Shown here in pieces: positions 35,041 through 46,400 of a DNA stretch of 64,000 nucleotides. The notes under the pieces were generated by a model. It did no database searches. It saw only the letters and a program-made list of their open reading frames with translations, and had not been told where the DNA came from. Made by a program: the position numbers and the translations under genes. The stretch lies in NCBI GenBank assembly GCA_948567375.1, contig OX419758.1, positions 31,377,001 through 31,441,000 on the forward strand, in the 5' to 3' direction. Source of the DNA: Lunularia cruciata. Lineage: Eukaryota > Streptophyta > Marchantiopsida > Lunulariales > Lunulariaceae. The number at the start of each line of letters is the position of its first letter. The first letter of the stretch is position 1.

Positions 35041-35433
35041 TCAGAAATTCCTACCTTGGTATTGTACTTGAATTTGGCGTCGAGTCCAATTGAATTGAAC
35101 CTTATGACGTTCAAGCCAAGGTAGACCCAGAATGATATCATAGTGTAGAGGTGCCACTACAAACCTCATACACTCCAAATACTCCTTCCCAATCTTGAAG
35201 GTGATAGGATGCGAGGTGCGGAATGTAAAACCCTTTCTACCATCTGCTTTCATCAAACTACTTCCAATTACTAGCTTGATAGGAATACCCAATTCCTTTG
35301 CTACTTGCATAGACATGCAATTCTTTGAACTTCCAAAATCAACCAAAGTCCTACAACCTTGATTAGATATCATACCTTGCAAGTGAAGCAAACTTGCATA
35401 GGTCAAGCCTTCAATCCTATTGGAACTAATCAA
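35041..35433 (-). pseudogene. Chromovirus protease
   Basis: A 130-codon frame with TLVDFGSSKNCMS (the D-S/T-G triad now reads D-F-G), DIILGLPWLERH and HKVQFNW, the gypsy aspartic protease pattern (ILGMxWL). Normally it releases the mature proteins from the polyprotein. Confidence 0.88.
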
Positions 35434-35499
35434 GCTCCCAATAGGCGGCTCGAAATCTCCTACTGGGATTCTTTGTTTCCTTGATCATTCAATTCCACA

Positions 35500-36476
35500 A
35501 ACTCCATCTGGGCAACTTGTTGAGGTTGCCCATTCCTAAGTGGACATTCTACAATGCAATGTCCAACTTGGCGACAATAAGAAAACCTCCATTTCTCACA
35601 ATCTTTCTCTATCTACTGCACCAAGTGGCCTCCGTTGGATAGCATCAATCTCCATTGGTGCTAGTTCTTCCATCCGTGCATATTGTACTGGTAAGCTTGG
35701 TGTAAGTCGAGGTTGAGACCAAGTTGTTGCAACCAAGGAATCAAAGCGCTCAGCCAATTGCATGGTCTCTTCTATGTTTTGTGGTTCTTGCATGGTCACC
35801 TCTAATTTGGTTTGTGACTTCAATCCTTGCATAAATCAATCTAGAACTTCTCCTTCTTGTATATCTAGAATTTGCATGATGATGTTCTGAAATTGTGTGA
35901 TGTAACCTCTTATTGAGCCAATCTACTTCAACTCCACCAATTTTTCTCGTGCGGCTCGAGTGGCATTTATAGTTTGAAATCGACCAAGTATTGCATCCTT
36001 GAATTCCGTCCATGTCAAGATTGGTGTAACAATTTGTCATTTAGCTCGCTCCACTTAAAATCACCACCAAAGTTTTGCCACACCATCCAATTGGCTAGAA
36101 GCCAAGAGAATTTGTTTCCGTTCATCTTGAAGATTGGTGACTTTGAAGTAACATTTGTAATCAAACACAAAATTCTCCACTATGCCTGGAAGATACTTGC
36201 ATTCAAACACCTTAGGTTTTGGAAATCAAATACAATCTTCTCCATCTCAGACTGGCGCTCTCTCTATATGTTCTTGTTTTTGTCATCTCGTTCATCCAAC
36301 AATCAAGTAAGGTGCTCAATTTGTTGTTGCATCACAAGGATAACGTCTGGTATTGCCACCATAACTACTACTCTATCTTACTATTCCTAATTTATCTAAT
36401 TGATTAAAACATAGATACATCACGTCCACCTTTCTCCATAAGTGACAACCGGAAGTATTAAGGGTTCCTCAGACAT
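35500..36476 (-). pseudogene. Chromovirus gag
   Basis: An ATG at 36476 opens with SEEPLILPVV, 146 nt after the primer-binding site. A capsid-like region and a matrix-like variable part are scrambled by stops. The nucleocapsid knuckle at about 35590-35543 reads FSYCRQVGHCIVEC. The first Cys of CX2CX4HX4C is Ser, so one zinc ligand is lost. Confidence 0.8.
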
Positions 36477-36621
36477 GGTGATCGTAAGTATAAAATCTTA
36501 CCCAAAGCGTGAGGTGATGAATTGTGTGAAGTGGTGTTTGGGTAATATCTGGATATGAAAATCCCAATGGTTTAGCAAAAGTGGATTTGGTGGTCCATAA
36601 ATTCCATCCATCCCATTCCTA

Positions 36622-36632
36622 CTCTGATACCA
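36622..36632 (-). promoter_or_regulatory. Chromovirus primer-binding site
   Basis: TGGTATCAGAG on the minus strand, one base after the 5' LTR. It is complementary to the 3' end of plant initiator tRNA-Met. Confidence 0.92.
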
Positions 36633-36633
36633 A

Positions 36634-37010
36634 TGTAAAAAACCAAGATCAAGGAGAGAAATAGGAGAATAGAAACTCACTTTGGGACACTTGAATGAGA
36701 GAAAACTCCAAATGCCTAACATGAGCTTTGGCTTTGGTATTTATAAGTAGCATACAAGGCCCTTCAGAAGCTTCTCAAGAAGCTTCTTCAAGCTTCTTTC
36801 TTAGAGCCGCCTACTTAACATGCAAGCTAAGCTAGTTGGAAGCTTCTAGAAGCTTCCTTCTAGAAGCGACTTACTTGCGGTGCAAACTAAGCTAGTCGGG
36901 AAGCTTCCCAAGAAGCTTCCTAGATACTTCTAGAATATTCTAAGCTAATTTGGCTTATGTGCTACTTTGTAAGTTTGACTAACTTCGTCGCTAAACTCCA
37001 TATTGTTACA
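36634..37010 (-). repeat. Chromovirus 5' LTR (377 bp) with heat-shock-element array
   Basis: TGTAACA...TTTTTTACA on the minus strand. A TATAAATA box lies at 36745-36738. Upstream in U3 are TTCtaGAAtaTTC (36928-36940), GAAgcTTCtaGAAgcTTC (36839-36856) and further GAAGCTTC pairs at about 36766-36792. These fit the plant heat-shock element nGAAnnTTCnnGAAn. Confidence 0.93.
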
Positions 37011-37095
37011 CTACCATTCCCACAATAAGTAATCCGTGCGGCCATCAAACTTTGCCACATCAAACTTGGGTCCACCAAGCTTCAGAGTACCCATC
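37011..37095 (-). pseudogene. Copia gag N-terminus
   Basis: ATG at about 37095 opens MGTLKLGGPKFDVAKFDG, then DYLLWEW, the conserved start of plant copia gag. The frame is cut at 37011 by the chromovirus and resumes at 29052. Confidence 0.85.
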
Positions 37096-37654
37096 TTGAC
37101 TTTCTTTTGCTCCTCAAGTACTACAGAGGTTATTGCTACACTTAGAGACTCTTCTTGAGTCCTTGAACCTTCCACCTTAAAACTCCACTACTCAGGGAAG
37201 AAAGTCATAAGATGGAAATCTCCTTTTTTTTCTTTTTTTCTTTTTATTTATTTATTTATAGCAGCTTCTTCAAATACTCAAAGTCAACAATAGTTACATT
37301 AACTGATAAAATGTTGTCTGCCCCTATGACACAACCTTCATCCAAAAATCTTCTACAAGTGTGATTTGCAATCTCCTAGTATACTCACTACCCTAGTCTT
37401 GAAGCTCAAAACCTTTGGGAAGTTATGGAGTGTGACACCAGACACTCTTGACCTTCTTGGGAAATAATGTACAATATATGCGTTAACAGAGGAAGCACAT
37501 GAAGAATGGTCACCTTCACCACATCAAGGCATAGGATTAATTGCAAAAGGTGGCGAGATATTGTGTGGTTCAATCAATCTTGAGGACAAGAGAGAACAAG
37601 AGTGATCAAGAGCTCTACTTTGGTTTTGAAGGAGAACTTTGGTAATGTCAGTAG

Positions 37655-38060
37655 CAAATGATTTAATGCCTCAAGGACATCGGACGGTGTGAGATTCAAC
37701 TCATCAAGAACTATCCAGTATCCATTCTGTATAGCCTCCACTAGGATACCTTCCTAGAAGACAAGCTTTCATGAATTATCTATAACGTAGGAACCTAAGT
37801 ACTCCGGCAGGTCAGTACGCTTATGATTGTTGATGCGGACAAACCAATGTCCTATTGTCAGGGCTAGGTACTCAATCATGCTTGTTTTCCCACTTAAAGT
37901 TGGTCTCTAAAGCAATACATGTTTTTTTTTCTCTCAATATGAATATAGCTCGTGCAAGATTCTTCAAGTGTTCCCATATACTGACAGTCAAAACATAGCG
38001 CTGAAGTGATTCAAGGGAGGACCCAAATGGTTTGTCATCACCTTTTTCAACCCAAAATTG
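37655..38060 (-). pseudogene. MDN1: Captured midasin (MDN1) AAA-ATPase fragment inside copia
   Basis: On the minus strand, between the copia primer-binding site and gag, the translation gives WVEKGDDKP, RYVLTVSIWEHLKNLARAIF, a Walker A-like RPTLSGKTSM, VRINNHKRTDLPEYLGSY and the Walker B WIVLDELNLTPSDVLEALN. This matches an AAA module of midasin, the giant dynein-like ATPase that releases assembly factors from pre-60S ribosomes. About 130 codons run with no intron. An A-homopolymer frameshift lies near 37921-37930. Stops stand where Gln is expected. Gly of GPTSSGKTS is Arg. The fragment is not part of copia biology and is best explained as host sequence captured by the element. It is non-functional as it stands. 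Confidence 0.85.
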
Positions 38061-38604
38061 TTACAACTAGGAAGCAGTCTATGTTCTCAATCTCAATTGC
38101 TATCACTATCAAATCTATTTGATAAATTTAAAGTAATCTCATGATTTCACTATAGTGAAATAAAATCTAAGAATTAGTCCTCAAAGGCAACATATAGATC
38201 TTGGGACTACTCAAGTGTACTAGCTTTGTGGACTTCAATAACAGGTCTATAGAGCTAGCCCTTACAAAGCAAACAAGGAATGTATAATAGAGAGAGGTTG
38301 CCAGGAGCTGCTTTGGAAGAATTCTTCCCTGGGTCACCTTCAAGCTGTCTGTTGATAGCATAGAGTGGGAGTTGATTGCTTCTTGATCACTGACCTCATG
38401 CTATGCCCCAAAAATATCTTCATGATCCTAGAGGCTCATAGCTACCTTCCTTTAAAAAAAGTATAGAGTGCAGGAGAATGGACAAATAACCAAGGTCCCC
38501 AAACTGAGGTTCAGCCTTTAGTCTAGAATTGCTTCATGCATCAACTTCATTGAGCCACCACTTGTCTCAATTTTTTCACGGCCTCCATCATCAACCTCAA
38601 CATT
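38061..38604 (-). other. Copia leader of unknown origin
   Basis: About 540 bp between the primer-binding site and the midasin fragment. Copia leaders are usually shorter, so part of this may also be captured host DNA. A 64-codon frame (38361-38167) containing SLYYTFLVCF could be a neighbouring midasin segment but I cannot confirm it. Confidence 0.4.
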
Positions 38605-38616
38605 GCTTTGATACCA
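38605..38616 (-). promoter_or_regulatory. Copia primer-binding site
   Basis: TGGTATCAAAGC on the minus strand, two bases after the 5' LTR. It is the initiator tRNA-Met site with one G-to-A change. Confidence 0.9.
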
Positions 38617-38618
38617 TT

Positions 38619-38877
38619 TGATCAATAAAATTGATTAGTGCCACATAAACCATGCTGATTCTAAGTAAATTCACACTTTAGACATGAATACGTGGTTTAC
38701 CTCTGTGTGGAGCTACATCCACGGTAAGCATCAAGAAGGCCTTTACTGACTCAAGGTCATGTCCTTTTACTAGTCCAGTCATACACAATTTTCCAGCCCA
38801 TACTCCCCATGACCTGCGAGAGAGCAACCTTCACCAAAATACTCAGAACCCTAAGGCATATCAATCAAAACCTAATA
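38619..38877 (-). repeat. Copia 5' LTR (259 bp)
   Basis: Direct repeat of 24583-24842. Its terminal dinucleotide is TA instead of TG on the minus strand (G-to-A). Followed by the GGAAG duplication. Confidence 0.92.
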
Positions 38878-39211
38878 GGAAGGAGATAGAATTTCTTGAC
38901 TATTTGGATTAAAAAGCTTTCTTGGATGTGTGGGCTAAGTGGATAGAACTTTTTTTTTCCATTAGCCCAACAACCTAAAATTGGTAGAGACATACTTCAA
39001 TCAAAAAGGCTCATATTCCTCGAATGGACAAGTGATATGTAATGACATGAGGAGAATAATTCCTTCTACTTTATGCAAAGGCTCTTGAGTTGTGATTGAT
39101 AGCTTTGGCTCTCAAGGTATTTCTAGATTTTTATGAGATTCTACTTTAAGCAAAGGCTCTTGAGCTATGATTGATAGTTTTTTCTCTCTAGATGTCTGTA
39201 GTTTTTTAGGG

Positions 39212-39241
39212 AACACTATATTGCCAAGGCAATATAGTGTT
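39212..39241. repeat. Perfect 14-bp inverted repeat (hairpin)
   Basis: AACACTATATTGCC, two bases, then GGCAATATAGTGTT. It is a perfect palindrome with a 2-base centre, about 100 bp before the Harbinger transposase relic. Confidence 0.85.
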
Positions 39242-39339
39242 GTAGTTCATCACAATGTTCTATAATGCTCACCACACTTCTCTTGTCTTGTGTTGTGCAT
39301 AGTATTGCTCACTATTTTCCTTTTTGCTATTGTGTGCAG

Positions 39340-39835
39340 GGATGCTTGGTTCTTGCCATGACATGACATCTTTGAAGAAGTCACCTTTGTGGAATAATTT
39401 GAAGCTACAAGGTGTCAATAATTCATTTGAACAACACCAATGTCTATTAGGAGATTTAGGATATGTTCCCATGAGCCATTTGGTACACGCTTCAAAACAT
39501 GGCATGGTCAAGATGATGTAGATTTCAATTAATATGTGGCCCAAATAAGAGTATTCAATGAGCATTCTATAGGAGTTTTTAAAAGTAGATGGCATTCCTT
39601 GAGGGAATTAAGTGCTCAATTGCAGAGTGACCAAGGTGGAAATCAATATATTCTAAGATGGATTAGTGTTTGCATCATCTTACATAATTTCTTGATAAAT
39701 ATAGAAAATACATGAGTTGACATATCAGAAGAGGAGGAGCATGGAGATGAATGCCGAGGAAGGCACTAAGCTACCAAGTATACCAGGCCAAATAGTCACT
39801 TACATTGCCAAGAAGAAACCAAAGCTAGAGCAATG
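39340..39835 (+). pseudogene. PIF/Harbinger-like transposase (DDE_Tnp_4) relic
   Basis: Through several stops, the plus strand reads LGSCHDMTSLKKSPLWNNLK, LLGDLGYVPMSHLV, FNEHSIGVLKSRWHSL and ILHNFLINIENT. This is the C-terminal half of HARBI1-type nucleases: GSxHDxxV, GDSGY (here GDLGY), the FNxxHSxxRxxVE box (truncated to FNEHS) and CxxLHNF. The N-terminal part with the first Asp is not visible. An AG just before GGATGC resembles an exon start. It is inactive. Confidence 0.8.
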
Positions 39836-42759
39836 AATACTTCTTTGGTTTACTAGGCAAATTGGGTTTTTTAACTCCCAAGGATAGACTAAGAAAAAAA
39901 GACCTCAAGTTGATGTGTAGAAACAATATAATATATGTATTTGAATATTTATATTCAAAGGAGATTGTATGGAAAGAGACCCAAATGTCTATCCAATGAA
40001 TTTTTGCAAGTATGTCCTTGCTTACATGGAAAATTACTATATTTGCAAGACTCTTATCAATAATCATGAGGTGATCATTGTTTTATGTAGGGGTAAGATG
40101 TGGTGTTGTTGTGGGGGTTAAGGGCATGGTTTTTCTATACTAATGTACTAAGAGAGTCATAAACAAGGTTTTGTTGATTGTGGAGTGGTCATTATCATAT
40201 TGAGAGTGTTGATTGGTGGGACTCTCCTTATCAAAAGGAAATTAATTATTTGGAGAATGATTGAACACCAAGCAACATTCCTTTAACCAACTCTCCTCTT
40301 GAACCAATGCCCATTTATCTATATAGATATATCTTTGATTGAGTTTATATATGTATATTTTCCTTTAATATCATTAAGAGAGAGAATATATATATCTCAT
40401 GGAGTATATTGATTAGGCCTTGGGATTGGGAGTTTAATGAATGTACATGTATCTCACATCTCAAGGTAGTATATTAAGCATCAGGAGTTGTACATGCCCA
40501 AGAGTGGGATCTTTGGGAGTTTAGTGAGTTTACATTCCTTGTAAACTCACTAATGAGTTTACAAGGAAGCAGGTTCAGGCTCGATCAAGAGGAAAAGCTA
40601 CAAGGGGTGCAAACCTGAATGGAATAGAGAGCAAAGGGAGAGTGAAGAGTTTAGGGTAGGGACCCAAGCCCTGCAGATTTAGATCAGACCAATATGCCCC
40701 TTGTTCACAAATCTCAAAAAGGCTTGTTGCAAAGAAGAATACCCATATTCCAAATATCAAAAAGCATCTTTGAGGAAGCATCTCGTCTAAGAGAGTTTAT
40801 AGAGAGAGTCCACAGTGTAGAGAGGAAGCTTCTACTCCAAGAGAATTCACAGAGTAAAGAGACTAAAGGAGGAGTTCACTATCTTTAGCTTCCTATTGTT
40901 TACCCATGCCCTATTTGTTAATGGGAACTTTTCTATTGATATCAAGAGCATTGACAAATAGAGCCATGGCTGATATTTCTGACTACCAAAGTGTTTGATA
41001 TGCAAAAATGGAAGAGTTTAGAGAGGAGGAGTGGTTAATTGGCCACCATATCACACAAGATATGGTGGCCAATTAGCATGACTTTCATTACCTATGCTTG
41101 GATAGACAAAGATCAAGTAAGAAATACAATGGAGTGCATACAAGAAGTAGACCTCAACAAACTTGGGTTGAAGATTGCAATAAGCTTGCACTACCCATTT
41201 CCTCATGTAAGATTCTATCATTAGTTGCTACAAATTGATTTTCCAATGTAGAAAAAGCCAATGTAATTGGGATGAAAGCACAAGGAAACTTAGTTTTGAA
41301 CCCTAAACTACTTTTTTGTTGCGGAACCCTAACAACAACCCTCTGGCCATATAGTGTAACCCCAACGGTCTCCCTTCAAGGAAATTATTACCATAGCATA
41401 ATCTGTGTGTAACCTATTTGAGAGGTGAAACTGCAACATAACCTTGGATTGTATGTTTGCCCTAGCATACCCTTTGTGTAGAAGGCCAAAACCTAAGTAA
41501 AACCCATGTTTAAGGATGGAACCATAGCAGAACCCATTGGCAAGGAATGGGATTGGGTGAAAGTGGAGTGAAACCTATGTTGAATTCTTGTTTCCTTATT
41601 CAATATTTTTTCTTAGAAAATTATTGGGGGTTTAGCACTTTCCATCTTGCATCTACATGTTCAAATTTTAAACATGGTCACCTTGACATCAAACTTAGTT
41701 CCTAACTCTAGTTTGTGAAGGTTTGTATGGCATGTTTTGTAGAAGTGCATGTGTACACAATCTGCTCACACTTGGAATGTTGACACTCAAATGAGAACCA
41801 TCAAAGGTATATCTTTCAAATTGACACTTCAAGTTATAAGAGATGCTTTTGCATTGCCAATTGGGAGTGGCACAAAGAGGATAATGCCTTACCATTGGTT
41901 CCTAGTAGGTGACTGCACTATAAGATGGTACTTGGCTCAATAATGTGTATATCTCACTTTTAGATCATTCTTCTAGATGATGGTTGCTCTTCTTATATTG
42001 GCTAGGAGGCCAAAGATAGTACATGAGCATCTTGCATTGATAGTGAAGACCAAGGTGGAGAGTTCTAAGGTTTGAGAGATCAAGAGAGGATTATGATTGG
42101 GCTAAGTTGATTTTGTTGGCAATGAGCTTTGAGTTTACATTCTTGCATAAGCAACTTCATCAGCCCGATGGAAGGAGGTTTGATGTGATGCATGTTGGGT
42201 AGTCACTCACCCATCTACTCATGGAGGCTAGGTTTATTCTACAAGATTAGGTGCATTACAAGGACATGGATGATGTAGTTTATAGGGCAATCCCTAGCCC
42301 TAGTAAGGTTGAGAGTAGCAAGGATGAGGGTGAGTGAAGAGCTTTTGAATTTCATTTTGAAGACTTCATATTTTCTCACTTATAGTGGCTCTTTTTATTC
42401 AATAAAGGCTTTGTCACTTTCAATCCACTTGTTTAGCTCTAACCACACTTTACTTTGACTTTTTGGTTCCCAAATATCCAATGTCTAGCAAAAATTACCT
42501 CTTAAACTTCTACTTTTGCTTGTCTAGATTAAATTTGATATGAGTTTGACCTTTGTGCATAGGTCCTCATTCAAATGTCCTTATTGATTGTGAACCTAGA
42601 GGGTGTTTTGGTTGCAATTGATCCATGTACATCCATTCCATTAGATACAAGTGGGGAGCATGAGTGTGAGGTACATTAGACTAAGGTTGAGGTGCTCCCA
42701 GGTTCTCTATTGATGATCATATTTGGCCTTTAGAGACTCTTGTTCAAAATTCTAGATCA
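39836..42759. other. Intergenic, degenerate
   Basis: No recognisable gene. A 64-codon plus frame at 41749-41943 and its continuation through stops to about 42260 have natural codon texture and could be a decayed coding relic of unknown family. An imperfect palindrome TTTACAAGGAATGTAAACTC / GAGTTTACATTCCTTGTAAA lies near 40530-40564. Confidence 0.4.
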
Positions 42760-43250
42760 TTGAGAGATAGTCCCATTGATGTGAGTGTTGGGATGTCCAA
42801 TTTGAGAGAGAGAGAGTCCTTTATAGGAGACATGGAGTGTAAAGAGCATCGGCTAAGAGAGAGGGAGTTAGAGATGGATGATAAAGAGCATGTACTTAGA
42901 GAGAAGGAGTCAACTATTGGGATCATGAAAAAGAGAGAGAGAGTAGTGTTTGAGGAAGAGAGATTTTTGGCTAAGAGAGAGGGAGTTAGAGATGGATGAT
43001 AAAGAGAGTATTCTTAGAGAATAAGAGTTAGCTATTAGAGATGTGGTGTAGAGAGTGTAGTGTTTGAGGGAGAGAGAGCTTCATATTGGTGATTTGGTGA
43101 AGAGAGAGAGTGATATTAAGCAAAGAGAGGATTCTTCTCTTCCTTTTGCAAAAGAAGAGATAGAGCAATATAAGAGAGCATTAGTATGGGATTTTTGTTT
43201 AAGAAAAAAGAGAATTAATGGAGGTGGTTTATATGACACAATGTTTTTGT
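42760..43250 (+). pseudogene. Coiled-coil coding relic with 118-bp repeats
   Basis: The plus strand encodes a very charged Glu/Arg/Lys product (RERELEMDDKEHVLREKEST and similar) in a 79-codon frame, continuing after a stop in other frames. CTAAGAGAGAGGGAGTTAGA recurs at 42853 and 42971, and AGTGTTTGAGG(A/G)AGAGAG recurs about 115 bp apart. A coiled coil built on internal repeats is likely; broken by stops. Parent gene unknown; a plant-mobile-element tail protein is possible. Confidence 0.5.
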
Positions 43251-43355
43251 GTTGTATTTTGTGTACCCCATGAAAAGTAAGTTAGTATGGTTTATCTCCA
43301 TAGAGTTGGATTAGAATGTATGACAGATCCCATGATTGAACTATTGCCATGTGAG

Positions 43356-43358
<3 letters not shown>

Positions 43359-43393
<35 letters not shown>

Positions 43394-43423
43394 ATATATC
43401 TATATATATATATATATATATAA
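43359..43423. repeat. (TA)n microsatellite
   Basis: About 60 bases of TA repeats with two TCTA interruptions. Confidence 0.95.
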
Positions 43424-46400
43424 CTGATTGGCCATGTGGATTATGATCATGTTCTCTTTAAGGGCTTTGATGTATATAGGTGATAGAGATTTGATAGATT
43501 GGGGTTTTATTTTAGTTTTAGGAGTCTCAAGTGGAAGGATGAAATTGAGAGTGAGAGTTGTAGTAGAGCATGGGCACTAGAGCATTAGAGGAAGCATTTG
43601 AGCAAGAGAATTTCAACCTATCACTTCCAAATCCTTTTCTCATCAGGCTTTAGATTCTACATCATGACCACTTATCGAGCTAGATGGTGGCACATTTTGG
43701 AGTGACATTCATAAAGTCAATGATGGTAAACCTAGATCTTATTGTCCTCCCAGTTCTTACTTATGAGCAGGTTTGGGAATTTGCCAATTTATGTGCTCTT
43801 ACAGGAGGAGAAGGACTTAATCTTGTTAAGGAGCTTTAAAGTGGAGTTGTGGGTTCCATTTTTCAAAAAGAGAAACAACTAATTGACAAAATTGCAAGTG
43901 CTTGGTCCCAATAGGAGAATTTTGGAGTTATTCAATTATTGATTGCATTCAAAAAAAGGCATTGGGGAAGAGAATACCACAATTGGAGAGAGGAGCTAAA
44001 AGGCTATGTTTTAGAGACAAAAACCAAGGGACTTGATTATTTTCTAAGTGGTTTAGGATCAATGGAAGCAAGGGTCAAGTTCCTATCCAAATGAACAAAC
44101 TAGAGAATTCTAAAAGTTTTTCATATCTTTTCATGATTTTTTAGTGGGGTTAGAGAGTAGAAAATTTCTTATTACGTAGATCTTAAGAGATTTTATATTT
44201 GAGTTCATATCAAATCTGATCAGATCAAATGAAGTTGGAGCACGTGAAATCAAATTGTTGTGGAGAAAATTATAATCAGTTTCTTAACCTTAGTTTGAAT
44301 CATGGTATGAGCATTTCTAATATTTTGGTGGTTAGGTTTTGCACCTCTATGCAAAGGTTTCATGTGAATTCCTCAAATAGAGAATTCAGGGTTTTGGATC
44401 AAGTATACTTGGGTCTATAGACCTCAAAAGGTAGCTAGACTTGCAAATTGATCCATATCTAGGGATTGGGATTGGATTAAATCTTCAAAATTTACTAAGA
44501 GCTAGATTGTTGCACAACCAACTTTTGTGTAAAACTTGGTTGGCTCAATTTGGTTGATGCAACAAACTCTATTGAAAATATTATCGTAAGCTCAATGGAA
44601 CATTTCTACCTCCAATCACAATTGAATGTCAATTCTTCCATTTGTTACTATGATTGAAGAGTTTAGGTTGGTGGAGTGTTTGTGAGGATTTTTGTACCTT
44701 TAAGCTAGAAATCTGATAAAAGTCTTGCCAAAAATCTGGAGTAATCCTTCAATTATGGATTTTGAAATTAAGGTTAAAACTACAAAAATCTGCACAAGTT
44801 TAAGGTCTTGTCAAGTGAGTTGTACTAGTTAGATTGAGGCTTGCTTTATATCACTAGAAATCTTAATTCTTTAGATTTCCATTTAGTCCTAGGATATCCA
44901 AATTAGAGCTCTAAAAAATTCATTCCTATCTTAGTCTTGCAAAGATTTCCCCGTCAAAAAAACATAGAATTTCTCTACTTGGATAGAGCAAGGATGCTTT
45001 GAAGCTCATTTTCTCCAAAATCATGGAGAGTTTTTTCTCAAATTCTTGTGTTTGGATCCTCTCTATGCTTGCATGCTTGATTGTATTCTCAATTGGCTTA
45101 GATTGGTGTATGAGCACTGCACTTAGGTTCTTTCCTTCTATGCATGTTATGTATTTCTCATTGGTAAGGCTAAAAGTCATGACTAGCAGACCAAGAGTGC
45201 ATGTTTTGATGACAAGTTAGGTTTCATATTATTCTTCCTACCAATAAAAGGAATGGTAAAAAAAAGATTAGAAGTTTTCAATGATTGGACCAACAATTGG
45301 GCAAAAAATATTAGTGTCATGTTTACATAAAACCTCTTATCAATTAGCTCCACAACTAGGCACCTAGTGTGTTCCTATAGAGAGAAAGGAAAAGTACAAT
45401 AACATGACTCTCACCATAAAGAGTTAGTGATTTCTATGGGCAAGTTGGAGAGTACTCATGTTGAGACAAAAAGGACTAGAGCGGTGTTAGCTAATGTGAG
45501 GAGTGACTTAGAAGGGATCCCTAATCAAGTGAGGTACTTAAATAGATAGTACCCTTTGGGATCATCATCCATAGAGCTTTCCATGCATGAGCATACTGAA
45601 ATGGAGAGTTTGGATATGATCAATGAGGGGACTCAGATCAATGGACTGCAAGCATCACTCCATCTATTGCTCATGCTAGTGAGATAATGACATAGATTGA
45701 GGCAATCCAGATTGAGCCTTGGTTACATGGAAGGCTGAGGGGAGAGCCTAGTGTGATGATCATTGATATGGACATAATAATTTGGGGACCTCGTATCTCA
45801 AATAATCTTGCATTCCCACCCCATTTCACTCATACCTCTACACATATAGATTGGTTAGAAGACAAGAAGATAGCAGTCATTGATGAGATTTCTATACTAT
45901 CTATGACACAATAGTGGATTAGCTTGACTCAAGAGTTTACTCCTTGCTTTCTTTATGCTCATGAGAGGCGGATGAAGATTTTAGTCTTGAATATTGGTCG
46001 CTTGGTTGATGTTATATGGGATAGTAGTAGGCTCTCTAGCCAATGGTCCTTGTTGGTGGAGCAATTAGGATGAACTACATCAAGCAAGTACCACTGTAAG
46101 ATATATATACCATGGCTTGGGGTTCAAGAGTTAACGGAGTTTTTCATATCCAAGTTTGAGGTTATCTTGTGGACAAATAGAAATTGATATGATTTTTGGA
46201 TTCTTTGAGTGACATGTGGGGTCATGGTTTACTACCTAATGGTATACAGATTTTTGCTCATCTCATGGGTATGTTGGATGACATTGATGGTTGTAGGGAT
46301 TATATGCATAGACTGTATAGTGCATTTATTGCATTAGGTTTTCAATTGCAAGATATTTTGATAGTAGATAGTGCTTTCTCACCATATTGCAAGAACCATC

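Larger units (their letters stand above)
29053..37010 (-). mobile_element. Ty3/gypsy chromovirus inserted in copia gag
   Basis: Minus-strand element with LTRs at 36634-37010 (5') and 29053-29478 (3'), a TGGTATCAGAG primer-binding site and a GGTGGGGGAAGA polypurine tract. Internal order is gag, protease, RT, RNase H, integrase, chromodomain, which is the gypsy chromovirus order. The target was GGCAG in copia gag (codons for WEWQV); the two duplicates now read GGTAG and AGCAG, one transition each. A 2414-bp element at 30626-33039 interrupts the integrase, leaving about 5.5 kb of chromovirus. Many stops and frameshifts make it defective. Confidence 0.95.
24583..38877 (-). mobile_element. Ty1/copia LTR retrotransposon, decayed and interrupted
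   Basis: Bounded by two directly repeated LTRs (24583-24842 and 38619-38877) and by a perfect 5-bp target-site duplication, GGAAG, at 24578-24582 and 38878-38882. Read on the minus strand the order is 5' LTR, initiator-Met-tRNA-type primer-binding site, leader with a captured midasin fragment, gag, protease, integrase, reverse transcriptase, RNase H, polypurine tract, 3' LTR. Integrase before reverse transcriptase is the copia order. A chromovirus (29053-37010) splits gag. Without it and its 5-bp duplication the copia is about 6.3 kb. Stops and frameshifts occur throughout, so it is not autonomous. The inner boundaries agree with a 5-bp duplication GGCAG that has since mutated on each side. 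Confidence 0.95.
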
